Assembly (NCBI GenBank): GCA_030142905.1 | Contig: JASJOG010000104.1 | Coordinates: forward strand, 397,001-461,000 | Source: Heliopora coerulea | Lineage: Eukaryota; Cnidaria; Anthozoa; Scleralcyonacea; Helioporidae | Direction: 5' to 3' | DNA: 64,000 nt | Part shown: positions 1 through 9,195 of the stretch, in pieces | Position numbering within the stretch: position 1 is the stretch's first letter | Layout of the letters: every line of letters starts with the position of its first letter | Translations under genes and position numbers: made by a program | Notes under the pieces: generated by a model | What the model was told of the DNA's origin: nothing | Seen by the model: only the letters and a program-made list of their open reading frames with translations | Database searches by the model: none

Positions 1-843
1 AACCTTTTATTTCACTTGTTAGAACTTTCTCACACGACAGTCACATCGAACCTCTCCGGTTCTTCTGTTCGCACGTGAATCCTACACGTGACGTATAATT
101 TCTATTGTTAGTGGGGGATGGCAAGTCCGAACTTCAGCTCAGAAGTGTGTCCACTGATCTGAAAAATAGGACTGGATCGAGCAACCCAGGGTTGGAGTGC
201 GGGAGAAAACGAAGCCCGCAAAATTCAATGTGCGCCATATTGGAGTGACCACTTTCTCGGTAACGTTGTTGTGAGGCTATTGTGAAAATGAGGAAACTCG
301 TACGTAGGGCTGTAGTAAACGAAGAAAAGATGTGAAAAGAAACGACAACACATCCCAAAGTGGTAGTGAGGGATCTGATGATGAAGAATCCAGGTTAAAA
401 AGAAAATTTTCACGGACATTTCACTGGTAAGTATGGGGTGTCATTACCGTTAGAACTATTATGTTTCGTTATTATCTACCGGTTCATTAATATACAGTTT
501 TTCGTTATTATTATTCCCAAGTTCATCATGATCATGCAATGTCTAGTTATTAATTTGCATTTCTTTGTTATTATTATACACTGCTTTGTTAGTATTATGC
601 ATTGTTGATTTGTTATTATTATGCGCTGTTTCTTTATTATAAAGCATTGGTTTGTATTGGTACACACTGTTTCGTTATTATTGTGCAATGTTTCATTATT
701 TGTACCGATTTGTTATTATTAGGCACTGTTTCAGTATTATTTTGCAATGTTTCGATATTATCATGCACTGTGGCATTATTATGCAGTGTTGTACTATTAT
801 CATCACCTAGCAAAATTTCATGTGCGTGTGAGTAGCTGGTACG

Positions 844-2257
844 TTGAGCAGGGCAGAAAGACAAATGAACATGGTGACAGATTTCACTGCCGAGTTGAAA
901 GACGTAATAACATCCAGATTAAGGGAGATTGTTTCTAGTGTTCATAGTGCTGATAATTGCAACATATCAGACGAGCTTCAAGAAATTCAGAAGCTTGTCA
1001 TTGTCTTAGACTCCTTGACAAGAATACCAGAAGAAATATTCAATTTGTTGAGCAGTGCGTGGTCAATTTTAGAGTGCTCAGGGATGAACATCAGAGAAAA
1101 TGCTGTTTTTACTGGATAACCAGGAAGACCAAAGTATGCAGTTAGCAAGGAACAGCTCGCAATGCTTGTAAAAGCCAGGTTTAGTATCCGTTCAATTTCA
1201 GAGCTACTTCATGTGAGTTCATGGACTGTAAAATGACAAATGCAAGAATACAGTCTTTCAGTACATTCCCTTTACACAGAAATACAAGATAATGAGATGA
1301 CATAGTGAGAGCAACTAAAAGAACAAATCCAAAATGTGGATTAAAAATGTTGATTGGACACCTTGGCTCAAGGGGTATATTCATCATCAGACATCATATG
1401 AGAGAAGTTCTTTCATGAGTTGATCCCCAGGGATTGGCTACTTGATGGTGCATGGCAATTAAATGATGTATATACAATGGAACAAGGCCACTTGGACTCT
1501 GGCATTTTGATGGCAATCATAAACTTGTCAAATGGTGTTTTGTTGTTCACGGGTGTGAGGAAGGCTTCACACCTGTGTATTTACCCTGCAATGCTAACAG
1601 TGAAGCTGCCACAGTATTCTAAAATTTCATAAAAGCAGTATAAAACTGGGGATTGCCCTCCAGAACAAGGTGTGATGTTGTTAGGGAACTGAAAATATGG
1701 ATGTTGTCAAGAATAAGTTAAACACTTGGGGTCCAGGTAAGGGGTCAGCTCTTATGGGTAAGAGCATGCACAATCAACAAATTGAGCACCTCTGGTGGGA
1801 TGTATTTGAGGATGTTTTAAACAATTGCCACAATCTGTTTTCATTAATGGAGGATCTGAATATCTTGGACTATTAAGCAGAGAATGACTTATAGTGCTTA
1901 CATAATGCATTCCTTCATCACATAAACCATTGTTTGGATGAATGGTCTTCTGCCTGGTTGAGACATCCCATGTCCACAGCAAACAACTATACACCCCTTC
2001 AGCTTTGGGTCCAAGGTTCATTGATGACATCTGAAGAAGGTACCAATCCTACTGAAGTAACTGACAAGTATGGTATTGACTGGGATGGACCTATCCCACT
2101 TGATGACAGTTCAGTAGACATTCCACCAACTGGTCCTGCTTTAACTAGTGAACAACTTACACAGTTTGAGGAAAGAACTATGGCACTTCAAGAATCAACA
2201 TTAACAGAAGACAAACTTAAACTTTACAAACTCACTAAAAAATATCTTCACCCTTAG
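844..2257 (+). pseudogene. Decayed integrase-like (DDE, RNase H fold) transposase
   Basis: Translation in shifting frames follows a family of integrase-core-domain proteins common in cnidarian and fish genomes. In order: an N-terminal helical region (844-1119); a helix-turn-helix segment resembling GRPKYxVxxEQL...ISELLxVSxxTV (about 1127-1235); HLGSRGI (about 1355); FDGNHKLVKWCFVVHGC (about 1507-1557), whose Asp is the likely first catalytic residue; GLPSRTRCD (about 1653); HNQQIEHLWWDVF (about 1770-1808), with the likely catalytic Glu; and a C-terminal WSSAWLRHPMST...TPLQLW segment, open from 1934 to the stop at 2257. At least four frameshifts and several stops break it, so it cannot be active. 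The family assignment rests on recalled motif order, not on a search. Confidence 0.75.
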
Positions 2258-3335
2258 TTAAATGTCAAATTCATGGCACCCCTCTGAATGAGCTACTTTT
2301 CTCACAAACCAAAATGCAACATCAGTTAGAACAAGGTGGTTGGTTGCTTTTATTGTGTATATTTGAATTGAACTTGTACAATTCGTTTTATAGATCAACA
2401 GCAAAACAGTTTCAACACAACTCTAAACACAACTGCATTGAAAAATTAAAATTACTTCATATAACTAAACCTTTAGACACCTTTAAATGGCAAGTGTTAT
2501 CAAAGCAAAATTTGCCTCACATACCATCAATATCTATTTTAATGGTATATTTCTTTAAAAATTGCTAAAGCAATGGCATTAAAACATTATATTGCAAATA
2601 TGTGCAAAGTACAAAGATTTTTTACCAAATGTAATTCTTATCCTGAGAAACATTTTCCTGTTTCAAATGATGGTGTAGAGCAGTTCATTTAAAGGTTCAT
2701 CAAAGTTTAAAAATCCAAATATTAATGAAATAAGCATAACTGAAACAGCCACCTGTGAATTGTGGTAAAACTGTTAATAAATTACTTTAGCATATTGGAG
2801 ACCAGTTTAACAAATTACATGTCATAGTACAGCCCAGGAATCTTCAATTGGCAGCTTGCTGTCTAGATGTGGCCCATGAAATCTTCTTGAATCTATTAAA
2901 ATTTTTTGGCTTGGGAACGCCAAACAACCACGGCCTTTTCCATCCATAAAACCGGGCACTGTAAAAGAAAAAATCTCTGGCCTCCACAGTACGTAGACTA
3001 TGCAGTAGATCTCGAAATGCGGCACACGCCACCGACACGATCACTCGTTGCTCAATAGTCGATTATTTATCACGGGAAAATCTGTAATTTTAAGGAAAAT
3101 TGGACAATTTTAAAGGCTGTTGTCTCTCCTCGGCACGTTTTCACTTAAAATTTGACAATTATACGCCAAGAACCTACACACGTTGAAAGTTCTCCACCAA
3201 TTTCTTCGATGTAACCTACACAAAATATACGGCGCACCTTGAAAAGTGGTCACTCCAATATGGCCACTACGGCTGACTTCCGGCTTCACTTTTTGAACAA
3301 TAGATGCTCTATCCAGTCTTATTTTTCAGATCAGT
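2258..3335. other. Non-coding right arm of the 3.2 kb transposon
   Basis: AT-rich sequence between the transposase stop and the right terminal repeat. No convincing coding potential on either strand; short open frames near 2822-3044 (minus) show no recognisable domain. Confidence 0.6.
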
Positions 3336-3349
3336 GAGTGTGTCGTGAC

Positions 3350-3715
3350 CATTGAACTCTAAAAAGACTGGAACGATACCTGCAAGCTGTATTTTGAAGC
3401 CATCGTGGAGGCTGACATGTAGGTCAATTTGTAGGTCATCCCAGTTCCCTATTCGATAAAGCGCGCAACCTCTTGCGAAAACTTAGCCTAAATTTCGCAT
3501 TTGTTGACAGTTTTCTCTTTTTATCCTTAGTAAATAGAGGACAATGTCGGCAGGACTGCATATTTGTCAGAATTAGCTGTCAATGAAAAGTAAGGGTTCA
3601 ATACAACTTTTCCCCACGTATGTTTTTGACCTACATGGCTGCCCCCATGTCGGCTTCGTTCATTCGTGAGACCTGGTATAATGAGGTATCGTTCCAGTCT
3701 TCTTAGAGTTCAGTG
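3350..3715. mobile_element. MITE, CACTGAACTCTAARAAGACTGG family, 366 bp
   Basis: Ends are CATTGAACTCTAAAAAGACT and the complement of CACTGAACTCTAAGAAGACT. The octamer GTCGTGAC flanks it (3342-3349 and 3716-3723) and is present once at 22719-22726, the unoccupied site. The left target duplication overlaps that of the 3.2 kb element by 3 bp, so two related elements hit nearly the same spot. No coding capacity. The start CACTGA is shared with the 3.2 kb element, which could be its source of transposase. Confidence 0.85.
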
Positions 3716-3723
3716 GTCGTGAC

Positions 3724-5050
3724 CAGTGAACTCAATTTCCATTTGTGGAATGCTAATTGGCCAATGAAAAGTGAAGCCAAGATGGCCGCCCATGGAGGCC
3801 AATTTTGTACGTCAGTTTCAGTCCCCTACGCGGGCTTGTACGTCAGTTTTAATCTCCCCCACTCGACTTTTCAAATTTTTTGAAAATTTTTTTTATTGAA
3901 AATACACACAAAACATGTTTTCAAAAGATAGAAATGAGTTTAAGAATTTCAAATATATTTCGAAAAAGTCAAACCGAGTTACAGGTTACATATTTTCACG
4001 AAAATAAATTACCAAACTGAAGAGAAACCTGATAAAACGGTCCCGAAAAATTACTTGAGAAAAGTACTAAGGGCACGTCCTTTTGTTAAGGCCAGTTTAC
4101 CATCTTTAGACAATTTGAGACAGTTCTTAGGACACACGGCTATAACGAATCCTTCTAAACACTTGAATATGTGAAATTGGTCCAGTAATATTTCGTCTGT
4201 GCATTTTTTCCATGGTTGTGAATATTTTCGAAGCCAAACCAAACAAGTCAAACTGAGTTACAGGTTATATGTTTCCACGAAAATAAATTACCAAACTCAC
4301 GGGAAACCTGATAAAACGGTCCCGACAAGTTACTTGAGGAAACGACTAAGTGGACGTCTTTTTTTTACAGTCAGTTTACCATCTTTAGACAATTTAGGAC
4401 AATTCTTAGGCCACACAGCAATAAAGAATCCTTTTGAACACTTGAATATGTAAAACTGGTCCAGTAATATTTCATCTGTGCACTTTTTCCATGGTTGCGA
4501 ATGTTTTCGAAGCCGAACCAAACAAAAACTGAAAATTACAGTCTTGTAAAGGACTGGAATAAATGTACAGTACCGCGAAGAGGACTGAAACTGAGGTACA
4601 AACAGTGAACTCTAAGAAGACTGGAACGATATCTGCAAACTGTATTTAGAAGCCATCATTGAGGCTGACATGTGGGTCAATTTGCAGTCCCCTTATGCGA
4701 TAAAACACGCAACCTATTGTAAAAAACTTCACCCTAATTTCGGATTTTTTGATAGTTTTCTTTTTTGTCGTTAGGACTGCATATTTGTTGGAACTGCATA
4801 TTTGTTGGAATGTGTTTTTGACCCACATGGCGGCCCCCATGTCGGCTTCACTCAGTTGTAAGGCCAGACATAACGAGGTATCGTTCCAGTGTTTTTGGAG
4901 TTCACTGGTACAAAATTTCCTTCCATGGGTGCCCATCTTGGCTCATTGAACTCTAAAGGTCTTTTTATAGAGTTCACTGTCTTGGCTTCACTTTTTGCCT
5001 GAGCAAATGACTAGGAGTTAGCATTCCAGATATGGAAATTGAGTTCACTG
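3724..5050. mobile_element. Non-autonomous TIR element, 1.3 kb, with internal tandem duplication (copy 1)
   Basis: Terminal inverted repeats begin CAGTGAACTCAATTTCCAT and enclose 1327 bp. Flanks are GTCGTGAC (left) and GCCGTGAC (5051-5058), an 8-bp duplication with one difference. Inside, a block of about 279 bp is repeated head to tail (about 3970-4246 and 4249-4530). Each unit holds a 60-66 codon minus-strand open frame (4051-4251 and 4330-4521) with the common core LRKxSQPWKKCTDEILLDQF. A related MITE (4603-4907) is nested near the right end. Other copies are at 22727-24104 and 41060-41889. Confidence 0.8.
4603..4907. mobile_element. Nested MITE, CACTGAACTC family (internally deleted)
   Basis: Starts CAGTGAACTCTAAGAAGACT and ends with the near complement. 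Flanks GGTACAAA / GTACAAAA suggest an 8-bp duplication. Shares its body with 3350-3715 but has lost about 60 bp, and contains a short local duplication of GCATATTTGTTGGAA near 4776-4812. Confidence 0.7.
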
Positions 5051-5058
5051 GCCGTGAC

Positions 5059-6309
5059 AAGTTGGTGTCTATCTCTTCGGCAAACTTCATCTGACCATCT
5101 CAAACACAATAATTCATTTACCTACCACTAGCAAAATCAACACCGCACTGGAGAGTGTGAAATCGGAGAAATATTTTACATATAGTCGATTGATTATCCT
5201 ACAAGTGAAGAAAATGCAGTCTAAACTTATTATTCACCCCTCACCAAGTTTAAATTCTCAGTTCTTATATAATGCTATTTCAGTTAATACACTTCTTCAA
5301 TTGCGACTTCTCGCCAAGTTTACTGAAGTATAATTTTTTGAAAGCTTCAAGCATTTGTTCATTAAACCTGCATTACAGCCCTGCACTTTTTAACAAGCTG
5401 TTTATCTCGAATAAACATTAATATGCATACGAAAAGTTAAGTAAAACCTGTCGGTCTCTTTTACTGTCGTAAGTAAACTAATTCTTGAAGTTGAAAAGTT
5501 GAATACATGCTTTAAGGTTTAATCTCTCGAGGAAAGGTCAACTTACATATCAATGACAGATCTGTCAGACTGAATTTCAACTTACTTGCCACTTTGTCCG
5601 ACATTAGGCTATGATAATTCAATTGACAAATGCTACAACTGATCTTCTTCATGCCCGGTTAAGTCGTGATTATTGCCAGACGCTGGTCAATAGTGTACAA
5701 TTTTCAGGCTTACAGTCAACGTAACAACGATGTAAAAAAACAAGAAAACAAGAAGAAACAGTGATCTGGACACATCAAACTAACCTTTTTGGATGTACAG
5801 AAACATATTCCAAAATTATACAGCACTACTATATCGAAGAATATATCAGAATATTGTTTCGAAGTCAGTTGAGGGTTTAAGCCTGTTTTCCACTAGGCGA
5901 ATTTTGTTCTCGCGAATCGACTTTTTATTGTGTAAATTGAATGGATTAATCATTAGTTCCAGCTGAAAGCTGATGAGACAAAAGAAAAAGTCGCTTCGCG
6001 CGAATAAGAAATTCGTCTAGTGGAAAACGGCCTTTATGCAAGAGGAATAATCCTGGTTCGTACAGAGGCATTTTAAATCCACACACGACAAATGTTGTGC
6101 TGGAGAGTCACAAAAACTTTGATAACACTCACGTAATTTTCATTTGAAGTGAGATCTGACAAGAATGCTCGCCATACAGATGATTATCACAAGCACATAG
6201 CCACAACGCAACAGCTTTATTCCTGTTTGGCTAGCAAGCAAAATGTATTTGATGACTAAACATTTCGCCTCACAAATAAAAATTGGCTGCCAAATGCAGT
6301 TATAAACGC
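5059..6309. other. Intergenic stretch with one hairpin MITE
   Basis: No gene seen. To about 5180 the sequence is shared with 24113-24238. A short inverted-repeat element spans about 5878-6035; the rest is unremarkable AT-rich DNA. Confidence 0.5.
5878..6035. mobile_element. Hairpin MITE, GTTTTCCACTAG family
   Basis: Left end reads TGTTTTCCACTAGGCGAATT and the right end is the complement of GTTTTCCACTAGACGAATT, about 25 bp of inverted repeat around roughly 110 bp. A second member with diverged sides lies at about 43203-43355. Confidence 0.65.
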
Positions 6310-6435
6310 TTAACCTTTGAACGCCCAGTGTCCGACATATCGGACACCAAAGAACAAAACAACCAGGGAGAGAACAAAGGGAAAACGATGAGACAACAAA
6401 GAACAAGAAAAAAAATTCAGGCGTTAAAAGGTTAA
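6310..6435. mobile_element. TTAA-bounded MITE
   Basis: Ends are TTAACCTTTGAACGCC and GGCGTTAAAAGGTTAA. Near the left end sits a palindrome, GTGTCCGACATATCGGACAC. Related copies are at about 20783-20904, 43097-43206 and 50757-50815. TTAA ends suggest piggyBac- or Kolobok-type mobilisation. Confidence 0.65.
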
Positions 6436-6898
6436 AAAAACAACAAACTAAGAGCTGTATTGTAGGCTAAAATATCTCAAAAGAACTATTGGTTAGAAAG
6501 TTAAATTAGAGCGGCAAGTTATTTGAAGGCACCTACTGTGAAAACTGTTAAATGTTACACATGGACCGTCATTCCTAATAAAAGCATTAGTTCTCTGCTG
6601 TCTATTTATATTGATAGTGTTAAGACAGTATCGACAACCAATTTTAAGGTTTCAACAAAAGGAAGGTCGGGAACAAACGAGGACATTATGGAGTCCATAG
6701 ATAACCCTTTATCATGTCAGGAGATAAGTTTACACAAAGACTTCCTTATCTAACGAAAACTACGAACGATGAGACAACCACTCGACAAGATCAAGAAAAA
6801 CAGTGGCTCTCAGTTGGGGTCAGATTATCGGAAAATATCAACAGACATAACAAAAGTCGTAGCCGAAGAGAATAAACCTAATGAAACCAAGTGCACAC
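6436..6898. other. Intergenic, no gene seen
   Basis: Short open frames exist on the plus strand (6523-6753, 6769-6984), but neither shows a domain or splice context. Confidence 0.4.
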
Positions 6899-6902
6899 AC
6901 TT

Positions 6903-6961
<59 letters not shown>
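6899..6961. repeat. (AC)n/(TA)n microsatellite
   Basis: An AC run (about 6895-6919) passes directly into an uninterrupted TA run to 6961. It lies just outside the inverted repeat at 7023, as TA runs do at several inverted-repeat loci in this window. Confidence 0.95.
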
Positions 6962-6964
<3 letters not shown>

Positions 6965-7022
6965 GACTTGGATATGTCCACTAGATATCGACAGTGCTCA
7001 ACACAAGTCGTGGAGCTACGTA

Positions 7023-7511
7023 CTATACGTTTAATGGAAATTTAATAAAAATATAAAAACTGTAACTTGAAATAGACTAAACAACAAACAATGTTTGACA
7101 TTCATAATGTTTGACATTGTGGATTTTTATCCCTCCATAAATGTAAACCTATTGGCACAAGCATTATCCTATGCCAAGAAATTTGTTGGCATCTCAGATG
7201 AGGACATCGAAGTAATCATGCATGCCCGTAAGTCACTGCTATTTGAAAACAACAACGTATGGTGCAAGCGTGACAATGCAGATCTATTCGATGTAACAAT
7301 GGGAAGCCACGATGGAGCAGAGGTTTGTGAACTGGTTGGGCTTTTGTTGCTCGACAAGTTGAAAACCGTTTTTAAAAACGAGAATATCGGCTTATATAGG
7401 GATGATGGTTTGGCTGCATTTTGAAACATGTTTAGCCTGAGGATCGCCGTGCAGCGTGAAACTCGAGTTACAGTTTTTATATTTTTATTAAATTTCCATT
7501 AAACGTATAGT
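7023..7511. mobile_element. Inverted-repeat unit enclosing a reverse-transcriptase fragment
   Basis: A stretch of about 46 bp beginning CTATACGTTTAATGGAAATT occurs at 7023-7069 and, inverted, at 7465-7511, with TA microsatellite on the right. Between them lies an RT fragment (7087-7424). Just after it, at about 7437-7466, is a CTGAGGA...GAAAC motif resembling a hammerhead ribozyme core. RT plus terminal repeats plus hammerhead-like sequence fits a Penelope-like element remnant, but the class is inferred. Confidence 0.55.
7087..7424 (+). pseudogene. Reverse-transcriptase fragment, probably Penelope-like
   Basis: The open frame contains FDIVDFYPSI near its start, consistent with RT motif A, and IGLYRDDGLAAF at its end, consistent with the motif C catalytic DD. 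Between them is DLFDVTMGSHDGAEVCELVG, a block I recall from cnidarian RTs of this type. It lacks an N-terminus, the thumb and any endonuclease, so it is about 110 codons of a much longer protein. Confidence 0.65.
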
Positions 7512-8116
7512 ATATATATATATATATATATATATAAGTGAGATTTTATTAAAAATCATACGAAGAGGGTGCTCAATACCAGAGTAGAGCGAATTACAAT
7601 AGCAGGACAAGGTAAACTAGGGTTAATTGCTAAACGTACTTTGAAAGGGTGGTTGCTGTTGAGTACTTCTTATGCTTAAAGGACTGCTGGTGATTATTAT
7701 ATCTTGTTTTAAATGCGTGCTCCTTATTTACCACTGTCTACGCAGTATTCTATTCTTATATCTGAGGAAGAGGCTGGTGCCTGAATCATAACCTTTTGGC
7801 TCCTTGCTAACATGTGCCAACATGCGCCCTTGAAATATTTATTATTTAATTTCCCACCAGTCCAAATCCCTGCAGTCTGTTCCTCCATTTCTTTTATTTA
7901 GAATTAGCTCATGAAACGTAAAAAGTCGTAGACAAGTTATAAAAGCGATACACATAACCTATACTACACGATAAACTACACTAAGAAATTACATTTTGTA
8001 TCCAAAATTGTACCATAATTCTTCGCTTTCAGTTTAATCCTTGTGAACATCATTAGTTACTTGTAATTTCAATTTGTTCAAATTAGTGGACTTTGTTCAA
8101 CTTCGTACCCAGGGTC
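7512..8116. other. Intergenic with (TA)n and a retroelement-tail-like motif
   Basis: (TA)n at about 7510-7536. At about 7763-7790 the sequence CTGAGGAAGAGGCTGGTGCC followed by TGAATC has the CUGANGA-stem-GAA layout seen at other putative Penelope tails here. No gene seen. Confidence 0.35.
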
Positions 8117-8347
8117 TTACGTTTCACGCCATTTTGCGTTTTTCCTCCGTCTTCGCCTACGCAGCCTCTCACAAAAGGTCCTGGTAACGAGGACCGGCTT
8201 TTCTAATTTATCTGCCAAAACATCTTCCTTTATTTTGTTACCTTTCAATTTTTTGCACCAAGTACCAGGTAAACATCGTAAACTAAATCGGCTATAAACC
8301 ATCCCAATGACGACAAGCATCACGATCGAAATGCACATCCTCCGCAT
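8117..8347 (-). CDS. Candidate exon of a small secreted basic protein
   Basis: The 76-codon frame starts ATG directly after a good acceptor (pyrimidine-rich tract ending TTCTATTCCAG). The N-terminus looks like a signal peptide: basic MRR, then a hydrophobic core of about 12 residues, ending near MVYSRF. The body is Lys/Arg rich with three cysteines and a run of six arginines. A GTAAGA donor overlaps the stop, so the frame may continue in another exon downstream. I recognise no family. It lies 0.7 kb past the end of the enolase-superfamily gene on the same strand. Confidence 0.35.
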   Translation of the reverse strand: MRRMCISIVMLVVIGMVYSRFSLRCLPGTWCKKLKGNKIKEDVLADKLEKPVLVTRTFCERLRRRRRRKNAKWRET

Positions 8348-9014
8348 CTGGAATAGAAAATTAAAAAAGGCTTATAAGGAACTCTCATTCTTCACATCCT
8401 TTGCTTTGGTAAAACAAGGATTGTTTTATAAAAATACAATTTCGATTTTACTCTTGCTTGTTTGACAAAGTCTAATAAACCGTAATTATCAGTAGAAATA
8501 TGAATCATTCAGCAACAAAGATACCTGAACAAACGACCCTTTTAATGCATACGGCCAATGTCAAAAAGCTCAAAAGCAAAGAACACCAGATAAACTTGTT
8601 GTTTGGAACTAAAAATTACAAGTATGGTAAAAAGAAAGTGTAGTGTATCGCATTGGCGGAAATATCTTATTTTTGATCAAAAACATCTGTAAAAGTTCGA
8701 ACAAACTTCCAAAAACAGCGCCAACCTCAGCATTCGATACATGTGAAGTATGCTGAAGTTTACAAACCTTTTTTTTTTTTATTAAGGCTACGAAAACTGA
8801 AACAAGTTCTGGCCATAAAACAAATTTAACGTGCAGTAAAAACGTTGGTTGCAAATTACGAAACAGCAAAACCAAACCATAACCAGAAGGAAATTACAAT
8901 TCTATGATTAAACTGGACGCTTCGTTTTTCGCTTATACAAAGATATGGCGGACCTGTAGGAGAGATGGTATACATTGCCTCAAGAAATAATAGAAAACAA
9001 TCAGTTTTTTCCAG
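8348..9014. other. Intergenic, no gene seen
   Basis: AT-rich sequence between the candidate small-protein exon and the 3' end of the enolase-superfamily gene. A minus-strand frame at 8609-8875 has no recognisable domain. Confidence 0.4.
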
Positions 9015-9020
9015 TTTATT
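9015..9020 (-). promoter_or_regulatory. Polyadenylation signal AATAAA
   Basis: On the minus strand AATAAA begins 23 nt after the TAA stop of the enolase-superfamily gene, a suitable place for its 3' end. Confidence 0.6.
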
Positions 9021-9042
9021 TCAAACCATAATGGATTTCAGT

Positions 9043-9195
9043 TTACTTATCGTTACCTCTCTTTCTCTTCTTAAATTGCGCTAACGGATCCGCAATTCTT
9101 TCCCGTTCTTTCTCGTATTTGTTCCAATAAGTTCCGTTTGGATATTCGTAGTGGTCTATTGACTGGGTGGATATTTCCGTACTGTATCCAGGAGA
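9043..9195 (-). CDS. ENOSF1: ENOSF1 last exon 13 (aa 396-445 and stop)
   Basis: Acceptor AATTTCAG. Encodes SPGYSTEISTQSIDHYEYPN GTYW followed by a basic tail and TAA. PGYSTE and the YPxGxxW segment match the C-terminus of vertebrate ENOSF1 (PGYSTEM...YPDGEVW), and phase 0 fits exon 12, which is what places it 15.5 kb away. The tail after GTYW is longer and more basic than in human. Confidence 0.85.
   Translation of the reverse strand, partial: SPGYSTEISTQSIDHYEYPNGTYWNKYEKERERIADPLAQFKKRKRGNDK

Larger units (their letters stand above)
152..3336 (+). mobile_element. DNA transposon with integrase-like DDE transposase, 8-bp TSD
   Basis: The element starts CACTGATCTGAAAAATA and ends with the inverted complement. 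The terminal repeats share about 30 bp, diverge, then share a second block (CCATATTGGAGTGACCACTT at about 236-255 and its complement near 3250). The octamer AGTGTGTC stands on both sides (144-151 and 3337-3344) and occurs once in the empty site at 22716-22722, so the 8-bp target duplication is directly visible. The interior carries a decayed transposase at 844-2257. An 8-bp duplication occurs in hAT, P and Zisupton-type elements, but the encoded protein looks like none of those, so I leave the superfamily open. Confidence 0.85.
1..5180. repeat. Composite repeat block, copy 1 of a duplicated region
   Basis: Bases 1-151 match 22568-22726 and bases 3724-5180 match 22727-24238 with only scattered differences. 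The copy at 22568 lacks the two insertions at 152-3336 and 3350-3715, so it serves as the empty site that defines those transposons exactly. Similarity extends on both sides of the inner transposon (3724-5050), so what was duplicated is larger than that element. It may be a segmental duplication or a larger unrecognised repeat; the left limit lies outside the window. Confidence 0.85.
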
